From: Undaria pinnatifida
Lineage: Eukaryota > Sar > Phaeophyceae > Laminariales > Alariaceae
Direction: 5' to 3'
Assembly: GCA_012845835.1 (NCBI GenBank)
Contig: JABAKD010000003.1
Span: 3,344,212 to 3,408,211, forward strand
DNA length: 64,000 nucleotides
Shown here: positions 57,101-63,711 of the stretch, one piece after another
Layout of the letters: the number at the start of each line of letters is the position of its first letter
Position numbering within the stretch: the first letter of the stretch is position 1
Program-made: the position numbers and the translations under genes
Notes under the pieces: model-generated
What the model was told of the DNA's origin: nothing
The model's database searches: none
What the model saw: only the letters and a program-made list of their open reading frames with translations

Positions 57101-57527
57101 TAGTCAGGAGCCTCGGAAAAAATCTAGGGCTGTCTTCAGCGTAAAGCGCTGATACGGTAGATAACGGCACGGTCACTCGCGATCAAAGTATTTGCACGAC
57201 AAGCTTCCGCACTAAGCTGAAACCACGGCAGTCGAGGTACAGTAATCAGAAATCACGGTATTCGCACGGCACGCTTCCGCGGTAAGCGAAAACCGCGGGA
57301 ATTCACGGTTTCGCGGCATTTACCACCAGCCGTGGTTTAACCGCGGTAATTTTACCGCGGTAGAATTGCCGAGGACGGCCCTGAAATGAACACAGGGTCA
57401 CCTTTACCCTGCCGTAGAATGGAATTTTCGCTCACCATAAAAATAACGTTCTTGGTGGCGTAGTCGCTGATGGTGAACTCGATGAACTCGAGCTGGTGTT
57501 GGTTCGCGGACAGCGCGCACAAAAAGT
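38988..57527 (-). CDS. UNC119: UNC119/PDE6-delta-like lipid-binding chaperone, first exon missing
   Basis: UNC119 proteins have an immunoglobulin-like beta-sandwich that binds N-myristoylated cargo and delivers it to membranes, notably cilia and flagella. Exons in transcript order: 57527-57436, 54033-53911, 51429-51352, 50251-50152, 46835-46699, 45981-45934, 42739-42688, 39184-38988. All junctions keep phase with GT-AG sites. Hallmarks along the chain: [70 protein letters not shown] and [13 protein letters not shown]. Animal UNC119 ends soon after the last motif. Here about 100 more residues follow: a QAK/Lys-rich segment, then a strongly acidic Gly-rich tail ending [12 protein letters not shown]. 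The three last exons are assigned by phase and position. The start exon should lie above 57.5 kb or beyond the window. Confidence 0.85.
39490..39808. repeat. GGGTC pentanucleotide array, opposite orientation
   Basis: About 320 bases of GGGTC units, i.e. the complement of the 37.2-kb array, 1.9 kb away and inverted. Related short segments at 42065-42210 and 54825-55010. Confidence 0.97.
40070..40258. mobile_element. MITE-like family 3, partial copy
   Basis: Ends GGAGCTCAGAAAGTTCTTAG, AATCTGCTGCACCGCTCGCG, TGGGACGACT. The left end is poorly preserved. Confidence 0.7.
40615..40845. mobile_element. MITE-like family 2, copy b
   Basis: Starts TTCTACGGTAGCCTCCCCAA and ends GGAGGGGGCTATCGTAGAA. Clearly homologous with 2501-2737 across its length (ACATTTCTTGAACGAAATCG, AAGAAAATCGCTGGTTTGGG). 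Confidence 0.78.
41425..41665. mobile_element. MITE-like family 3, partial copy
   Basis: Begins GAGAGTCATCCGATGCCAGG then GGTGCAGCAGATTCTAAGAA, and runs into CTCGAGGAGCTCAACCGTAA. A short ACCCGACCCGACC motif replaces part of the interior. Confidence 0.7.
41825..42242. mobile_element. MITE-like family 4 copy with ACCCG insert
   Basis: The right end CGCACCTCTATCATAGAAGG and core CACGATTTTGGGTCACGGAG are interrupted by 42065-42210, a segment with ACCCG units and CGTGAGATGTCAAACACTTC. Confidence 0.65.
42688..42739 (-). CDS. UNC119: UNC119 exon G, Lys-rich
   Basis: Acceptor CTCCCCGCAG, donor GATTCTG|GTGAGC. Encodes [17 protein letters not shown], entering in phase 0 and leaving in phase 1 as exon H requires. 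A CCCCT array (sense strand) ends about 45 bases before the acceptor. It is assigned to this gene by phase and order, not by family similarity. Confidence 0.6.
42782..43018. repeat. GGGGA pentanucleotide array
   Basis: About 237 bases of AGGGG units (CCCCT in the gene sense strand), just before the exon G acceptor of the UNC119 gene. Confidence 0.96.
43572..43865 (+). repeat. Dispersed repeat family 1, full copy
   Basis: Matches 981-1290 throughout, ending GGAAATAAATGCATCATTTT and AATCCTGTAAGTA. It lies in the UNC119 intron between exons F and G. Confidence 0.88.
44128..44441. mobile_element. MITE-like family 2, rearranged copy c
   Basis: The left end TACTACGATAGCCCCCCTCC and right end GGGGTGGGCTATCGTAGAA form an inverted pair. 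The interior holds a duplicated AGGGGTGGCAAGGGGAACCA and a CTACTACTAGTAGTACTA palindrome. Confidence 0.65.
44570..44815. mobile_element. MITE-like family 3, partial copy
   Basis: Begins GATGAGAGTCATCCTACACG and contains CGACTTCGAAGATGTCACGT and CCTTGAGGAGCTCAACCG, colinear with 41425-41665. Confidence 0.68.
45230..45350. repeat. Imperfect inverted repeat with hairpin potential
   Basis: CTGGCTTTAGTCGGTGCAAG CCGGC (45256-45282) pairs with GCCGACTTGCTGACTAAAGT CAG (about 45302-45324). Local tandem GCTCGCTTCGCTCGCC precedes it. Confidence 0.7.
45934..45981 (-). CDS. UNC119: UNC119 exon F (tentative)
   Basis: Donor TTCATG|GTGAGCTT is good. The acceptor CCTTTAG lies in a GATCTA-rich repeat. Sixteen codons, phase 0 both ends: [16 protein letters not shown], echoing the [11 protein letters not shown] end of exon E. 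A shorter version starting at the internal CAG (AKQFM) is equally in phase. Confidence 0.45.
45975..46185. repeat. GATCTATAT-type degenerate microsatellite
   Basis: About 21 imperfect 9-10 base units of ATGATCTAT on the plus strand inside the UNC119 intron between exons E and F. It supplies the putative exon F acceptor. Confidence 0.85.
46219..46245 (-). pseudogene. Decayed copy of UNC119 exon E end
   Basis: Sense strand GGTCAGGCTAAGAAGAGCTA followed by TCAG|GTAATC closely copies the exon E end (GCGCAGGCGAAGAAGAGCTA) including a GT donor. The rest of the exon is absent. Confidence 0.7.
46420..46672. mobile_element. Family 5 element
   Basis: Contains GGGTCGCTCGCGCGAGTGAG, GAGTCCCTCGTGCGAGTATG, then a small TATGATAG expansion and CTCAAACCCGCTAGTGAAAG. 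It lies right beside the exon E donor. Confidence 0.75.
46699..46835 (-). CDS. UNC119: UNC119 exon E
   Basis: Acceptor ACATCTAAAAG, donor TACCAC|GTGAGACC. Encodes [39 protein letters not shown] and AKKSYH, equal to the '[23 protein letters not shown]' C-terminal strands of UNC119. A 0.94-kb TTCCC array (sense) ends about 45 bases before its acceptor. Confidence 0.94.
46882..47818. repeat. GGGAA pentanucleotide array
   Basis: Nearly pure GGGAA with occasional indels for about 0.94 kb, TTCCC in the sense strand of the UNC119 gene, ending about 45 bases before the exon E acceptor. The long ORFs on both strands here are repeat translations. Confidence 0.97.
48095..48262 (-). mobile_element. SINE-like body fragment
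   Basis: Shares GTACGTGCTTTCAGTGCTAT, CGCGAAAAGGATTTCAG and CTCGTCGACTCGCATCGAAT with 61135-61305 and more distantly with the SINE body at 19.6 kb. No tRNA-like head visible. Confidence 0.55.
48385..48600. mobile_element. MITE-like family 3, partial copy
   Basis: Contains GAGCTCCCCAAGTGAGGAAC, TTTGGTCGGATTGCGCGATT and TACCCCTACCGCGTGGGATG. Interior has a local GGGTGATGATGGGTGGTGAT expansion. Confidence 0.7.
48615..48890. mobile_element. Family 5 element
   Basis: Contains GGTCACTTGCGCGAGTGGCC, CAGAGTCAGCCGTGGGAGTA and GAAATCTCAAACCCGGTAGT. The core palindrome alone recurs at 19485-19525, 43510-43540 and 52330-52350. Confidence 0.7.
48897..49432. repeat. CATCATAA/CATCGTAA array
   Basis: About 535 bases of imperfect 9- and 12-base units (ATCATAACATC, ATCGTAACATC) in the UNC119 intron between exons D and E. 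No coding content. Confidence 0.93.
49465..49690. repeat. 54-base tandem repeat, four copies
   Basis: Unit contains TAGTGCCGGTGTGAACATCT followed by GGCAAGGCACCGCACTAAGG. Copy starts are spaced 54, 54 and 62 bases; the last spacing carries an extra 8-base ACTAAGGA duplication. Confidence 0.92.
49860..50060 (-). pseudogene. Two decayed copies of UNC119 exon D donor end
   Basis: Two segments of about 135 bases repeat the last coding bases and the AAGTGAGTA donor of exon D (donor sites near 49872 and 50003). They keep the CTCGACGACGACCTAAGTGA-like core but diverge upstream. They sit downstream of the true exon in the transcript. Confidence 0.82.
50152..50251 (-). CDS. UNC119: UNC119 exon D
   Basis: Acceptor TACCGATAG, donor ACCTAA|GTGAGTAG. 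Encodes [20 protein letters not shown] then [19 protein letters not shown] with an NTW is diagnostic for UNC119/PDE6-delta. Two partial copies of its donor end occur just downstream (49869 and 50003). Confidence 0.94.
51352..51429 (-). CDS. UNC119: UNC119 exon C
   Basis: Acceptor TTGGGGACAG, donor AACAAG|GTAAGC. Encodes [20 protein letters not shown] and HYFRNK, closely matching the 'FTVG..PV.NFRMIERHYFRN' core of UNC119. Phase 0 both ends. Confidence 0.92.
51800..52058 (-). mobile_element. tRNA-derived SINE-like element, copy b
   Basis: Same architecture as 19552-19815: GGTGGCGTATCAGGTTATTC, CGTGAGTTCGAGTCCCCCCG, ending GAGAACAAGAACCGGGGGGG. Sequence agrees across about 255 bases. Confidence 0.78.
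52085..52185 (+). repeat. G-run-anchored repeat, short copy
   Basis: GGGGGGGCGTACTCATTTGC, TGCTTGCCTTAGTCATTTGA, CGAGACGGAGCACCGTTCT. Confidence 0.68.
52440..53205. repeat. CGACCACGACGAAA-type degenerate array
   Basis: About 20 imperfect 35-40-base units (CAACGACCACGACGAAAAAC, ACATCTCCTTGCAACGACCA) broken at 52790-52990 by non-repeat text. It generates a spurious 278-residue frame. Confidence 0.88.
53911..54033 (-). CDS. UNC119: UNC119 exon B
   Basis: Donor CATTCAG|GTGAGTAC. The chosen acceptor ACGAAAAG gives exactly 41 codons in phase 0: [41 protein letters not shown]. It matches the 'RFVRYQFTPAFLRL' strand of UNC119. The upstream intron begins with 21-base minisatellite units, so the acceptor could lie a little further out. 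Confidence 0.8.
54060..54250. repeat. 21-base minisatellite in UNC119 intron
   Basis: About eight imperfect units of 21 bases (plus strand CATATCAGACAGATCATCGC and variants) directly upstream of exon B in the transcript. Units read as SDLCDDL-like heptads on the minus strand, but this is a by-product of a period divisible by three. Confidence 0.85.
54199..54422. repeat. 112-base tandem duplication
   Basis: Two head-to-tail copies with period 112 and only a few substitutions, running from GGTCATCGAACATATCAGAC to TGTTGGGCTGGGGCACA. The high identity implies a recent event. Confidence 0.9.
55085..55440. mobile_element. MITE-like family 3, diverged copy
   Basis: Contains CTACGATGGGGGGCAGCAG, CAATATCTCACCCGAGGCGG, CATGAACTTCGAAGGCAATT and a right end CCCCCTGTGGGATGATTCG. 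More divergent and longer than the others. Confidence 0.5.
55805..56025 (+). repeat. G-run-anchored repeat, long copy
   Basis: A G run of about 17, TGTACTCATTTCATGCATAG, CCATTGACCCTCGCACCCCT, GGACGGAGCACGTCGAGTTT and GAGGTGTTCGACGAGTCGCA. Matches 6838-7015 to its far end. Confidence 0.78.
56475..56810 (-). mobile_element. tRNA-derived SINE-like element, copy c
   Basis: Shares CCCGGTACTTGCCTTCGTTT and TTTTTATCGCGCAAAGGGTT with the other copies. Its minus-strand B-box-like motif is CCGTGGGTTCAAGGCTC. The head is diverged and drawn into a 210-base tandem duplication. Confidence 0.65.
56601..57045. repeat. 210-base near-identical tandem duplication
   Basis: ACTTACGCTCTAGCGTTTCA starts at 56601 and 56811. 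The copies are nearly identical except that the second carries an extra 20 bases (a third CCATTGGTACTACTACTCAA unit). Confidence 0.93.
57170..57372. repeat. CCGCGG-rich palindrome cluster
   Basis: An 80-base diverged duplication (CACGGTCACTCGCGATCAAA / TCACGGTATTCGCACGGCAC) leads into AACCGCGGTAATTTTACCGC and GGTAG, a near-perfect hairpin, about 60 bases below the donor of UNC119 exon A. Confidence 0.75.
57436..57527 (-). CDS. UNC119: UNC119 exon A (first recognised)
   Basis: Acceptor GGCCTGTGCAG, donor TTTATG|GTGAGCG. Encodes [19 protein letters not shown] and [11 protein letters not shown], the segment equivalent to 'DYLC..E..YxIDF..F.IRD' in UNC119. It enters in phase 1, so at least one upstream coding exon is required. 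Three decayed copies follow at higher coordinates. Confidence 0.82.
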
Positions 57528-57639
57528 CTGCACAGGCCGAGGGCATAAGAACAGCGAAGGGGAGGATGCACGGTAACACGGGATGGATTAGCGGGGATAT
57601 GGATCATGCTCTTAGTTTCCGCGCTCGCCACTGCCACAG

Positions 57640-58320
57640 ACTCCCCACCCCCGTGTTTATTTGATTATGTTGACCGTTTCAATGGAACTGGTGTGTTGTT
57701 GGTGGTTTCGACAAAATATTAAGGGGTTTGAGCAGATGTTTGTTGGCGGCCAGCGCTCACAAAAAAGTCCGCACTATCAAAACGAGCGGCCGCGGAAGGG
57801 AGGGAAGAAGGGCACACGGCATCGGACATCGATCGGGAGCTGTTGGTGATTGAGCCATATGTTTCCGTTCACAAGATGTTTGATGGTGGTGATGCCTTTG
57901 ATGGGCTTGACGATTCTGCGTTCATGGTTTTGATGGCACTATGGAGTCGGATCTGGTGGTTGTTGACGAGCAGCGCGCACAACAAACGTCAGCACCACCA
58001 AAAGGCAAACAACAGCGAACGGGAGAGGACACACGACAGCCCGGGATAGGTCAGCGGATACGAAGCATATACTCTTAGTTTCCACGTACCTATCGTCACA
58101 GGCATCCGTATTTGATTGTGTTGAGGGTTTTCGTGAGAATTTGCTGATGGTTTACACGGATTTTACGAAACTTTGAGCTGGCGTCTTTCCGCGGACAGCG
58201 CACACAAATTGTAACGAAGGACAACTGAGGGAAGGAAGGAAGGAAGGAAGGAAGGAAGGAAGGAAGGACACACGCCATTGGGCATCGATCGGAAGCAGAT
58301 ATTGGTCGGCACATACTTGA
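57640..58320 (-). pseudogene. Three decayed tandem copies of UNC119 exon A region
   Basis: Units of roughly 230 bases repeat exon A with its acceptor and flank. Acceptor-proximal remnants lie at 57745-57775, 57965-57995 and 58142-58215 (plus strand GCGGACAGCGCGCACAAAAA-like). Shared flank includes CTTAGTTTCC. All have lost the reading frame. A GGAA microsatellite (58230-58266) interrupts the last. Confidence 0.8.
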
Positions 58321-58917
58321 TTTCCCCCACAGTAGTCATCGGCGTTTGATCGTGCTGATCGGTTTTTGATTTTTCATGTTAACTGTTTCGATGGCACTAT
58401 GGAATAGGATCCGGGTTAGCTCACGGAGGTGGAAACGAAGCTCTGACCGTGGGGTAGTCACGTGGCAGGTGGGCGGGGGGGGTCGATGATCCTGGAAGTG
58501 TGGCTTCAGGTACTGTTCAGAAAAACCCTAGCCAGAAGGGCGGCCCCACGGTTTCCAGCGGAGGCGGTGGCGCACCAATGACGGTTCCGGAGAAAAAAAA
58601 AAGAAGAATCCGACGAAAATATGAGGAAAGGCTAAACACTGCGCCGACAATGGTGGGCAATGGGGAGGACGATGGGCGGCCTAAAAGCCGATTTAGCGGG
58701 AGCTCCATCGTCTACGGCGCCTTTCTCGGAGCTGGGTAGCGAACCGGAGTGCGATGTTGTGTGTGGCCCGAAATAGACCCTGCGAAGGGTTTGGGGCGGA
58801 GAAGGGCTCGATGGTGCCTTGCGGTGGTCCGCGACGGTGAAATTTTCCGAAGGTATCGTCAGTGAGAGGATATCATCCCGCGGTCGGGGTTACGCTTTTT
58901 GCGCCAAGAGGTTTCTG

Positions 58918-59150
58918 GTAATGTTCCTGGTAATGTTCCTGGTAATGTTCCTGGTAATGTTCCTGGTAATGTTCCTGGTAATGTTCCTGGTAATGTTCCT
59001 GGTAATGTTCCTGGTAATGTTCCTGGTAATGTTCCTGGTAATGTTCCTGGTGATGTTCCTGGTAATGCTCCTGGTAATGCTCCTGGTAATGCTTCTGGTA
59101 ATGCTCCTGGTAATTGTTCCTAGTAATTGTTCCTGGTAATTGTTCCTGTT
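58918..59150. repeat. 12-base minisatellite GGTAATGTTCCT
   Basis: About 19 units of CTGGTAATGTTC, drifting to CTGGTAATGCTC and CTGGTAATTGTTC at the far end. Open in all frames of one strand because 12 is a multiple of three. Confidence 0.96.
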
Positions 59151-59159
59151 TATGTTCCG

Positions 59160-59390
59160 GTTGACCTCCTCAAAGTGAGGAACTACGGGTTTTCCTGACA
59201 CTTTTACGAGTACAACGGTTGTTTTGAGGACTAGCGTATAGAAGTGTTGGTCGGATTCGCGCGAACGAATGCCTTCGACGTCATGTTTCGGGTGATGTTG
59301 ATGTTGATATTGAGCTAGCTTCTCATGATAGGAGCTCAGAAGTTTCTTAAAATCTGCTGTGCCCCTGTGGCGTGGGAGGACTCAAAGATG
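59160..59390. mobile_element. MITE-like family 3, partial copy
   Basis: Colinear with 40070-40258: CTCCTCAAAGTGAGGAACTA, GAAGTGTTGGTCGGATTCGC, GGAGCTCAGAAGTTTCTTAA, CTGTGCCCCTGTGGCGTGGG. Confidence 0.7.
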
Positions 59391-60620
59391 TTGTGGTGCA
59401 TGGGACAGGAGGGGGAGGTTTTTGTGCCCACTCAAGTCGATGAGCCGCACGGGAGGTACGCGGTTTTGCGCGTCGTCGGTAGAGGCGAGCGGGTGGTAAT
59501 TTTGGGTCGGAAGAGAGGGAGAACTAGCCCACACAAAAATCGATACCCCGTGTAGTATGCTCGCACTTTTTGCGTACCCGGCGAAAAGGCGGTGAAGGGG
59601 TCCGATTTCTGGCTTTAACGGTGCCCGTATCAGGTTCGGAATGTTCGAGAACCTGAATAAAAACACAAACTTCGAAGAGGGGAGCGGTGGAATGGTAGAG
59701 GTGGGGCGGGATGGAGGAGGAGGAAGCGAGCCCATCGAAAACCGATACTCGGTTCGGAAAACTCACACCAGGAAAAAAGAAAAAACAATAACCCTAGCTC
59801 AGAAGTCGGGACCGACGAGATGTGGTGGAGGGTCTGGGAAGGAAGGGGGAACGAGCCCACCCAAGCCGATGCCCTTCTCGAAGAGAAAACACCCCACAGG
59901 TTCAGGTGGAAACCCTGCAAGGATATCGGGGCAAGGGGGTAGTGGTGGTGGCGTAAAAGGCGTATCTTCAATAACGGATAGGGGATGCCTAGGTTAGGTC
60001 AGATGGTAAACCTATAAGCATGGTTAGGATAACGAGGGTGGCGGCATTGGCATCACAGATGTGCCTTCAGGGATGGATAGGGAGCTAGGAATCATCGAGT
60101 TGGAGATTAACTGTTTTCAGTTCATTGGCAACGGAAAAATCGATCGGCGGTCGAAAAACAAAAAAGAAAAACGTACCGCAAAATAATAATAATAATAAAA
60201 AATCCACCGGGAACTAGTACGCTGTGGTGGCGAACCGAGGCGGACAAGAGAACGGCGCTGCAGACGGAAGCAGGACGAGCGAGCGCCGGTGAACCGGGAC
60301 TATAAAGCAATCGATGGTTGTGTCGTTGAGGGAGGCTGAAAGGCCGTTGGCGGTTCGGGTGCGGGTAACGGGGGGGCAGCTGCCGGGGTGGATACGAGGA
60401 CTACCGTGTAGACGGAATCCATGATGCGCGAGCGCCGTTGAAAATGGGTTGGAAAGGTCACCCGTGATTGCTTCATCAAGGAAGGCTGAAGGGTCGTTGG
60501 TCGTTTGGGTCCGGACAATGGGGGACGAAGCTAAAGAGCTGGGTTGGAAACGGTAACCAGTGGGTTGGGAACGTCATTGGGGGAGATGGAAGGGTCGTCG
60601 TTTGGCCTGGATCCGATGGT

Positions 60621-60879
60621 GACTCATCCCACGGTAGGGGCGGGTGCAGCATCAGTCCCTGAGCTCCTCACATGAGGAACTCAATATCTCACCCGGATAT
60701 TTACTTGGAAGGCGTTCGTCCGCACCAACCCGACCAAGCTTCTGCGCCTTAGTTCTACAAAATACAATGTACCCGTGAAAAAGACATCATTGACCGGCAG
60801 TTCATCACATGAGGAACTCAATCGCCCAGGAACTTTTTGGCGCAATCACGCAACTGCAACCCCTACGGTGGGATGACTC
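60621..60879. mobile_element. MITE-like family 3, best-preserved copy
   Basis: 259 bases with termini GACTCATCCCACGGTAGGGG and CCCCTACGGTGGGATGACTC (inverted). Interior has CATGAGGAACTCAATATCTC twice in related form. No ORF of note. Confidence 0.85.
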
Positions 60880-61134
60880 TGAGTGGGTGAACTGAAAAGC
60901 TTGCCGGGAGTTATCGTTGGTGGTCTGGTAAAGGCGGCGTCATTTTGGGGTAGGGTAGCCTTGTAAGAGGGGCGGTAATGGCGCTACCGAAGCGAGAGTT
61001 AACAAGACCTTGGTGAGGAGAGCGGCTGCTATCTCCTAAAGGGCGGCGGCCTCAGGGGAGCGGTTGCTATTTCCCCAATGGTCGGCGTCGCCCGCGTAGG
61101 TGGGGACCTTTTTTTCATGTATCCCATTTATTGT

Positions 61135-61305
61135 CCTCGCACTACTCTCGCGCTCCCTCCCAGTAGTAACTCAGATCCGGGGTCGCATAGCGGGCCCTCC
61201 TCTCCCCTCCCCACTTCGGTACGTGCCTTCATTTCTATCGCGAGGATAGTTCAGCATATCTTCCTCCTTCGTCGACTCGCGTCGAATTGTACCTATCGTG
61301 GGAAA
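61135..61305 (-). mobile_element. SINE-like body fragment
   Basis: CGGTACGTGCCTTCATTTCT, ATCGCGAGGATAGTTCAGCA and CGTCGACTCGCGTCGAATTG match the 48.1-kb copy. Confidence 0.55.
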
Positions 61306-61416
61306 CCCTTGATGCGGACTCGATTTAAACGAGTATCCTACCACCTGTACCTCCCGTCCATCTACTGCAGAATAATTTATTCTGTTTTCACGCTCGGCGA
61401 CCGTCTGAACCAAATA

Positions 61417-61956
61417 TGTCGGTTGACGGCACTCTTGCCCCTTGGTGGACAGCCCCTTGATGGACAGCCGTCAAGGAACTCCATACACTACTATTAACAC
61501 TAGCATTGTAACTCCAAAGACGCCTTGACGGGTCATAACTAGACAACTCGACACACTAAAACTATTATGATAAGCCCAAAGACGCCTTGACGGGTCATAC
61601 CTAGACAACTCGATACACTAAAACTAGCATGGTAAGTCCAAAGACGCCTTGACAGGTCATACCTGGACAGCTCCACGCACTTAAAATAATATGATAAGTC
61701 CACAGACGCCTTGACGGGTCAAACCTAGACCGTCACCGGACATCTTCAGTCTGAACCAGCCGTGGTCACCGGCGATGGGGAATGGCGTGCTACAACTCGT
61801 GGGTTGTCATTAGTGCGGTGCCACGCCAGGTCAAAGGCGTTGGTTGACCGTCTAGTTTTGACCGGTCAAGACGTCTTTAGACTTGTCATACTATTTTTAG
61901 TGTGTGGAGGTCCTTGACGGTTGTCCGTCAGACGTCAAGAGTGCCGTCAACCGACA
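61417..61956. mobile_element. 540-base foldback element with perfect terminal inverted repeats
   Basis: Ends are TGTCGGTTGACGGCACTCTT(G) and its exact reverse complement. The left arm contains 3-4 copies of a 62-base repeat (GACGCCTTGACGGGTCATAC at 61519, 61581, 61643, 61705); the right arm has one inverted copy. No coding frame, no clear target duplication. Confidence 0.85.
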
Positions 61957-62316
61957 CCTTTGCTCTAGATGACAATAACCCGACTGAGACAGAGTTTGTA
62001 TCGACTCGTGATATTTGTCGCGATCCCCTGATCAAGATCTTTTTCTTTGATTTTTGTTCATAAAAAATGATGTCAGGATTCCTGACAAAAAAAAAAAAAA
62101 AGTTGAGTTGATTTTGTTTTAGAAAAAATGGCATTTCAGAATTTTCATATGTCAGGAATCACGAATTTTTTGGTCGGCAATCGTTTTTTTTTTGTGTGCA
62201 TTAGGAAATACCGTAAGCTAAGGGATTTTCTGCTATCTCGGCGCTTTGATGCAACGCCTTGCCCCAGATAATATATACTCCGGAGTATGTGGTATATATT
62301 ATCGCGATTTGTTCAG

Positions 62317-62393
62317 GGACCTGCTCTCCGACCTCGGCCCCACCGGGAGCGTCCGTCGCCTTTTCGGCGCCGCCGCCGTGTGGGCCTGCGCGG
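62317..62393 (+). CDS. Isolated exon-like segment
   Basis: Acceptor GATTTGTTCAG and donor GCGCGG|GTAAGCC bracket 77 bases. The frame reads DLLSDLGPTGSVRRLFGAAA then VWACA, with high third-position GC. No partner exon was found on the plus strand. The family is not recognised; it may be one exon of a gene reaching past the window or a stray duplicate. Confidence 0.35.
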
Positions 62394-62517
62394 GTAAGCC
62401 ACGAGATGGAGGCTACGACATGTTTCCCACGCCCGGCACAAACACGCCATGTTATGGCATATATCACTTTTTCCCCGCTGTGGCGCTATGATTTGTGGCA
62501 CTAGTCCTGATTATACC

Positions 62518-62700
62518 TGGCAGGCGTTGCCGCCCGCCTGAACGAGCGCGTCCGCCCCCACCCCCTCGGTCAAACGGCATTGGGCGGGCAGCAAGCAGTT
62601 AATACCAGATATGTAACATCCAAGCAACCCTCGCGGGAGTGACCAGTGCAGAGCCAGAGGCAACCCTGCATAGCAGCAGTCGGTCCCTAGGTACATCCTG
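62518..62700 (+). repeat. Dispersed repeat shared with 5.1 kb
   Basis: GCAGGCGTTGCCGCCCGCCT, AGCAAGCAGTTAATACCAGA and GCATAGCAGCAGTCGGTCCC match the 5.1-kb copy. Confidence 0.82.
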
Positions 62701-62932
62701 GCCCATACCACCACGAGTACAGCCATCCATGTTTCGCTGCGATGACGTACGAAATGACACGTGCCACAATGTTTGACCGTTTCGTTTTCTCCTTTTGTGG
62801 CAAGCGCTAGGCCGTACGTACATTGACGCCGTCGAAACAAAATACAAAATAGTAGTACGAGTACGTGTTGGGCCATGTTTTTAACGCCACGCTTCGCAGG
62901 CCGCAGCCGGAGGCTCTACAGTGTCTGATCAG

Positions 62933-63085
62933 ATGGTACCGGCTGGAGTTGCGGCGGTGGGCTCGTTTGGAGCATTGCTTTTTTGCAAGATTGAACTCAC
63001 GAACCCCACGGTTGGTGGCCTCGTTGTGTGGAACACCTTTCGCGCGTCTATGGTTGGGGCGCGGCTGTTGTTGTCAAGGCTCCCC
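62933..63085 (+). repeat. Inverted repeat, left arm
   Basis: GGTACCGGCTGGAGTTGCGG, CTTTTTTGCAAGATTGAACT, CACGGTTGGTGGCCTC pair with 63712-63870 on the other strand. Confidence 0.82.
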
Positions 63086-63215
63086 ACTTGACCCCATACT
63101 GCGTCGGGTCGATAATCGATTCCCACTTGATGACCTAGCTCTTTCAGGCAAGATCTGTATGATTTAGATCCAAGCCGAGGAACATCTGCTAGACCAATGA
63201 ATGCTGCCATTATGA

Positions 63216-63421
63216 ATATATTGTGAGCCCCCCCCCTCCATAGAGCGTGGTGAAATATACAAAGAGGAGGAACGGGATGTTTTAGAGGAGGAGATGAGGA
63301 AATTAGACAAATGTGACATGGGAGAGTTTGGTAGACTAGAGAGTAGCGAGAAAACGATCGCTATCCTGGGAGACAGTTGGCGGCCGCAGACGGCGAAACA
63401 GGAAGGGGATAGGGGAAGTTA
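63216..63421 (+). pseudogene. Coding-like fragment, function unknown
   Basis: Open frame without an early Met. It reads IERGEIYKEEERDVLEEEMR, KLDKCDMGEFGRLESSEKTI and [19 protein letters not shown], then TAA at 63419-63421. Charged, amphipathic, codon-like composition unlike its repeat surroundings. Probably a remnant of a mobile-element or multicopy protein; no family was recognised. Confidence 0.35.
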
Positions 63422-63479
63422 ACAGTTTCTATGAAATCTATGGACGAAGCCTAATGAGCGCCCAGATGTTGGAGGTGTC

Positions 63480-63566
63480 GCTATTAGGAGAAGGAAAGGT
63501 GCTCCGTCTCGAAAGGGATGCGTGGTCAATGGCCTAATGACTAAGGCCAGCAACAATGAGTACGTC

Positions 63567-63602
<36 letters not shown>
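63480..63602 (-). repeat. G-run-anchored repeat, inverted, with 35-C run
   Basis: In reverse complement a G run of about 35, GACGTACTCATTGTTGCTGG, CCTTAGTCATTAGGCCATTG, ACCACGCATCCCTTTCGAGA. The mononucleotide run (63568-63602) may be of unreliable length. Confidence 0.72.
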
Positions 63603-63605
<3 letters not shown>

Positions 63606-63711
63606 AGAGTGTTGTGTGCTTCGTCCCACTAACAATGCTTCTCCGTAAGAGTACCTGACAAAGCTTCCAACGTGCCAAAACGGTTACAGCAATCCTCGTG
63701 CGAGTAAGCGT

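Noticed and set aside
58500-58739. 79-residue plus-strand frame with KKKRRIRRKYEER
   Set aside because: Complete small frame with a basic stretch but no homology recognised, no splice or context support, and poly-A run in the middle. Left out of the features.
58890-59201. NITR / VPGN repeat frames
   Set aside because: Translations of the 12-base GGTAATGTTCCT minisatellite.
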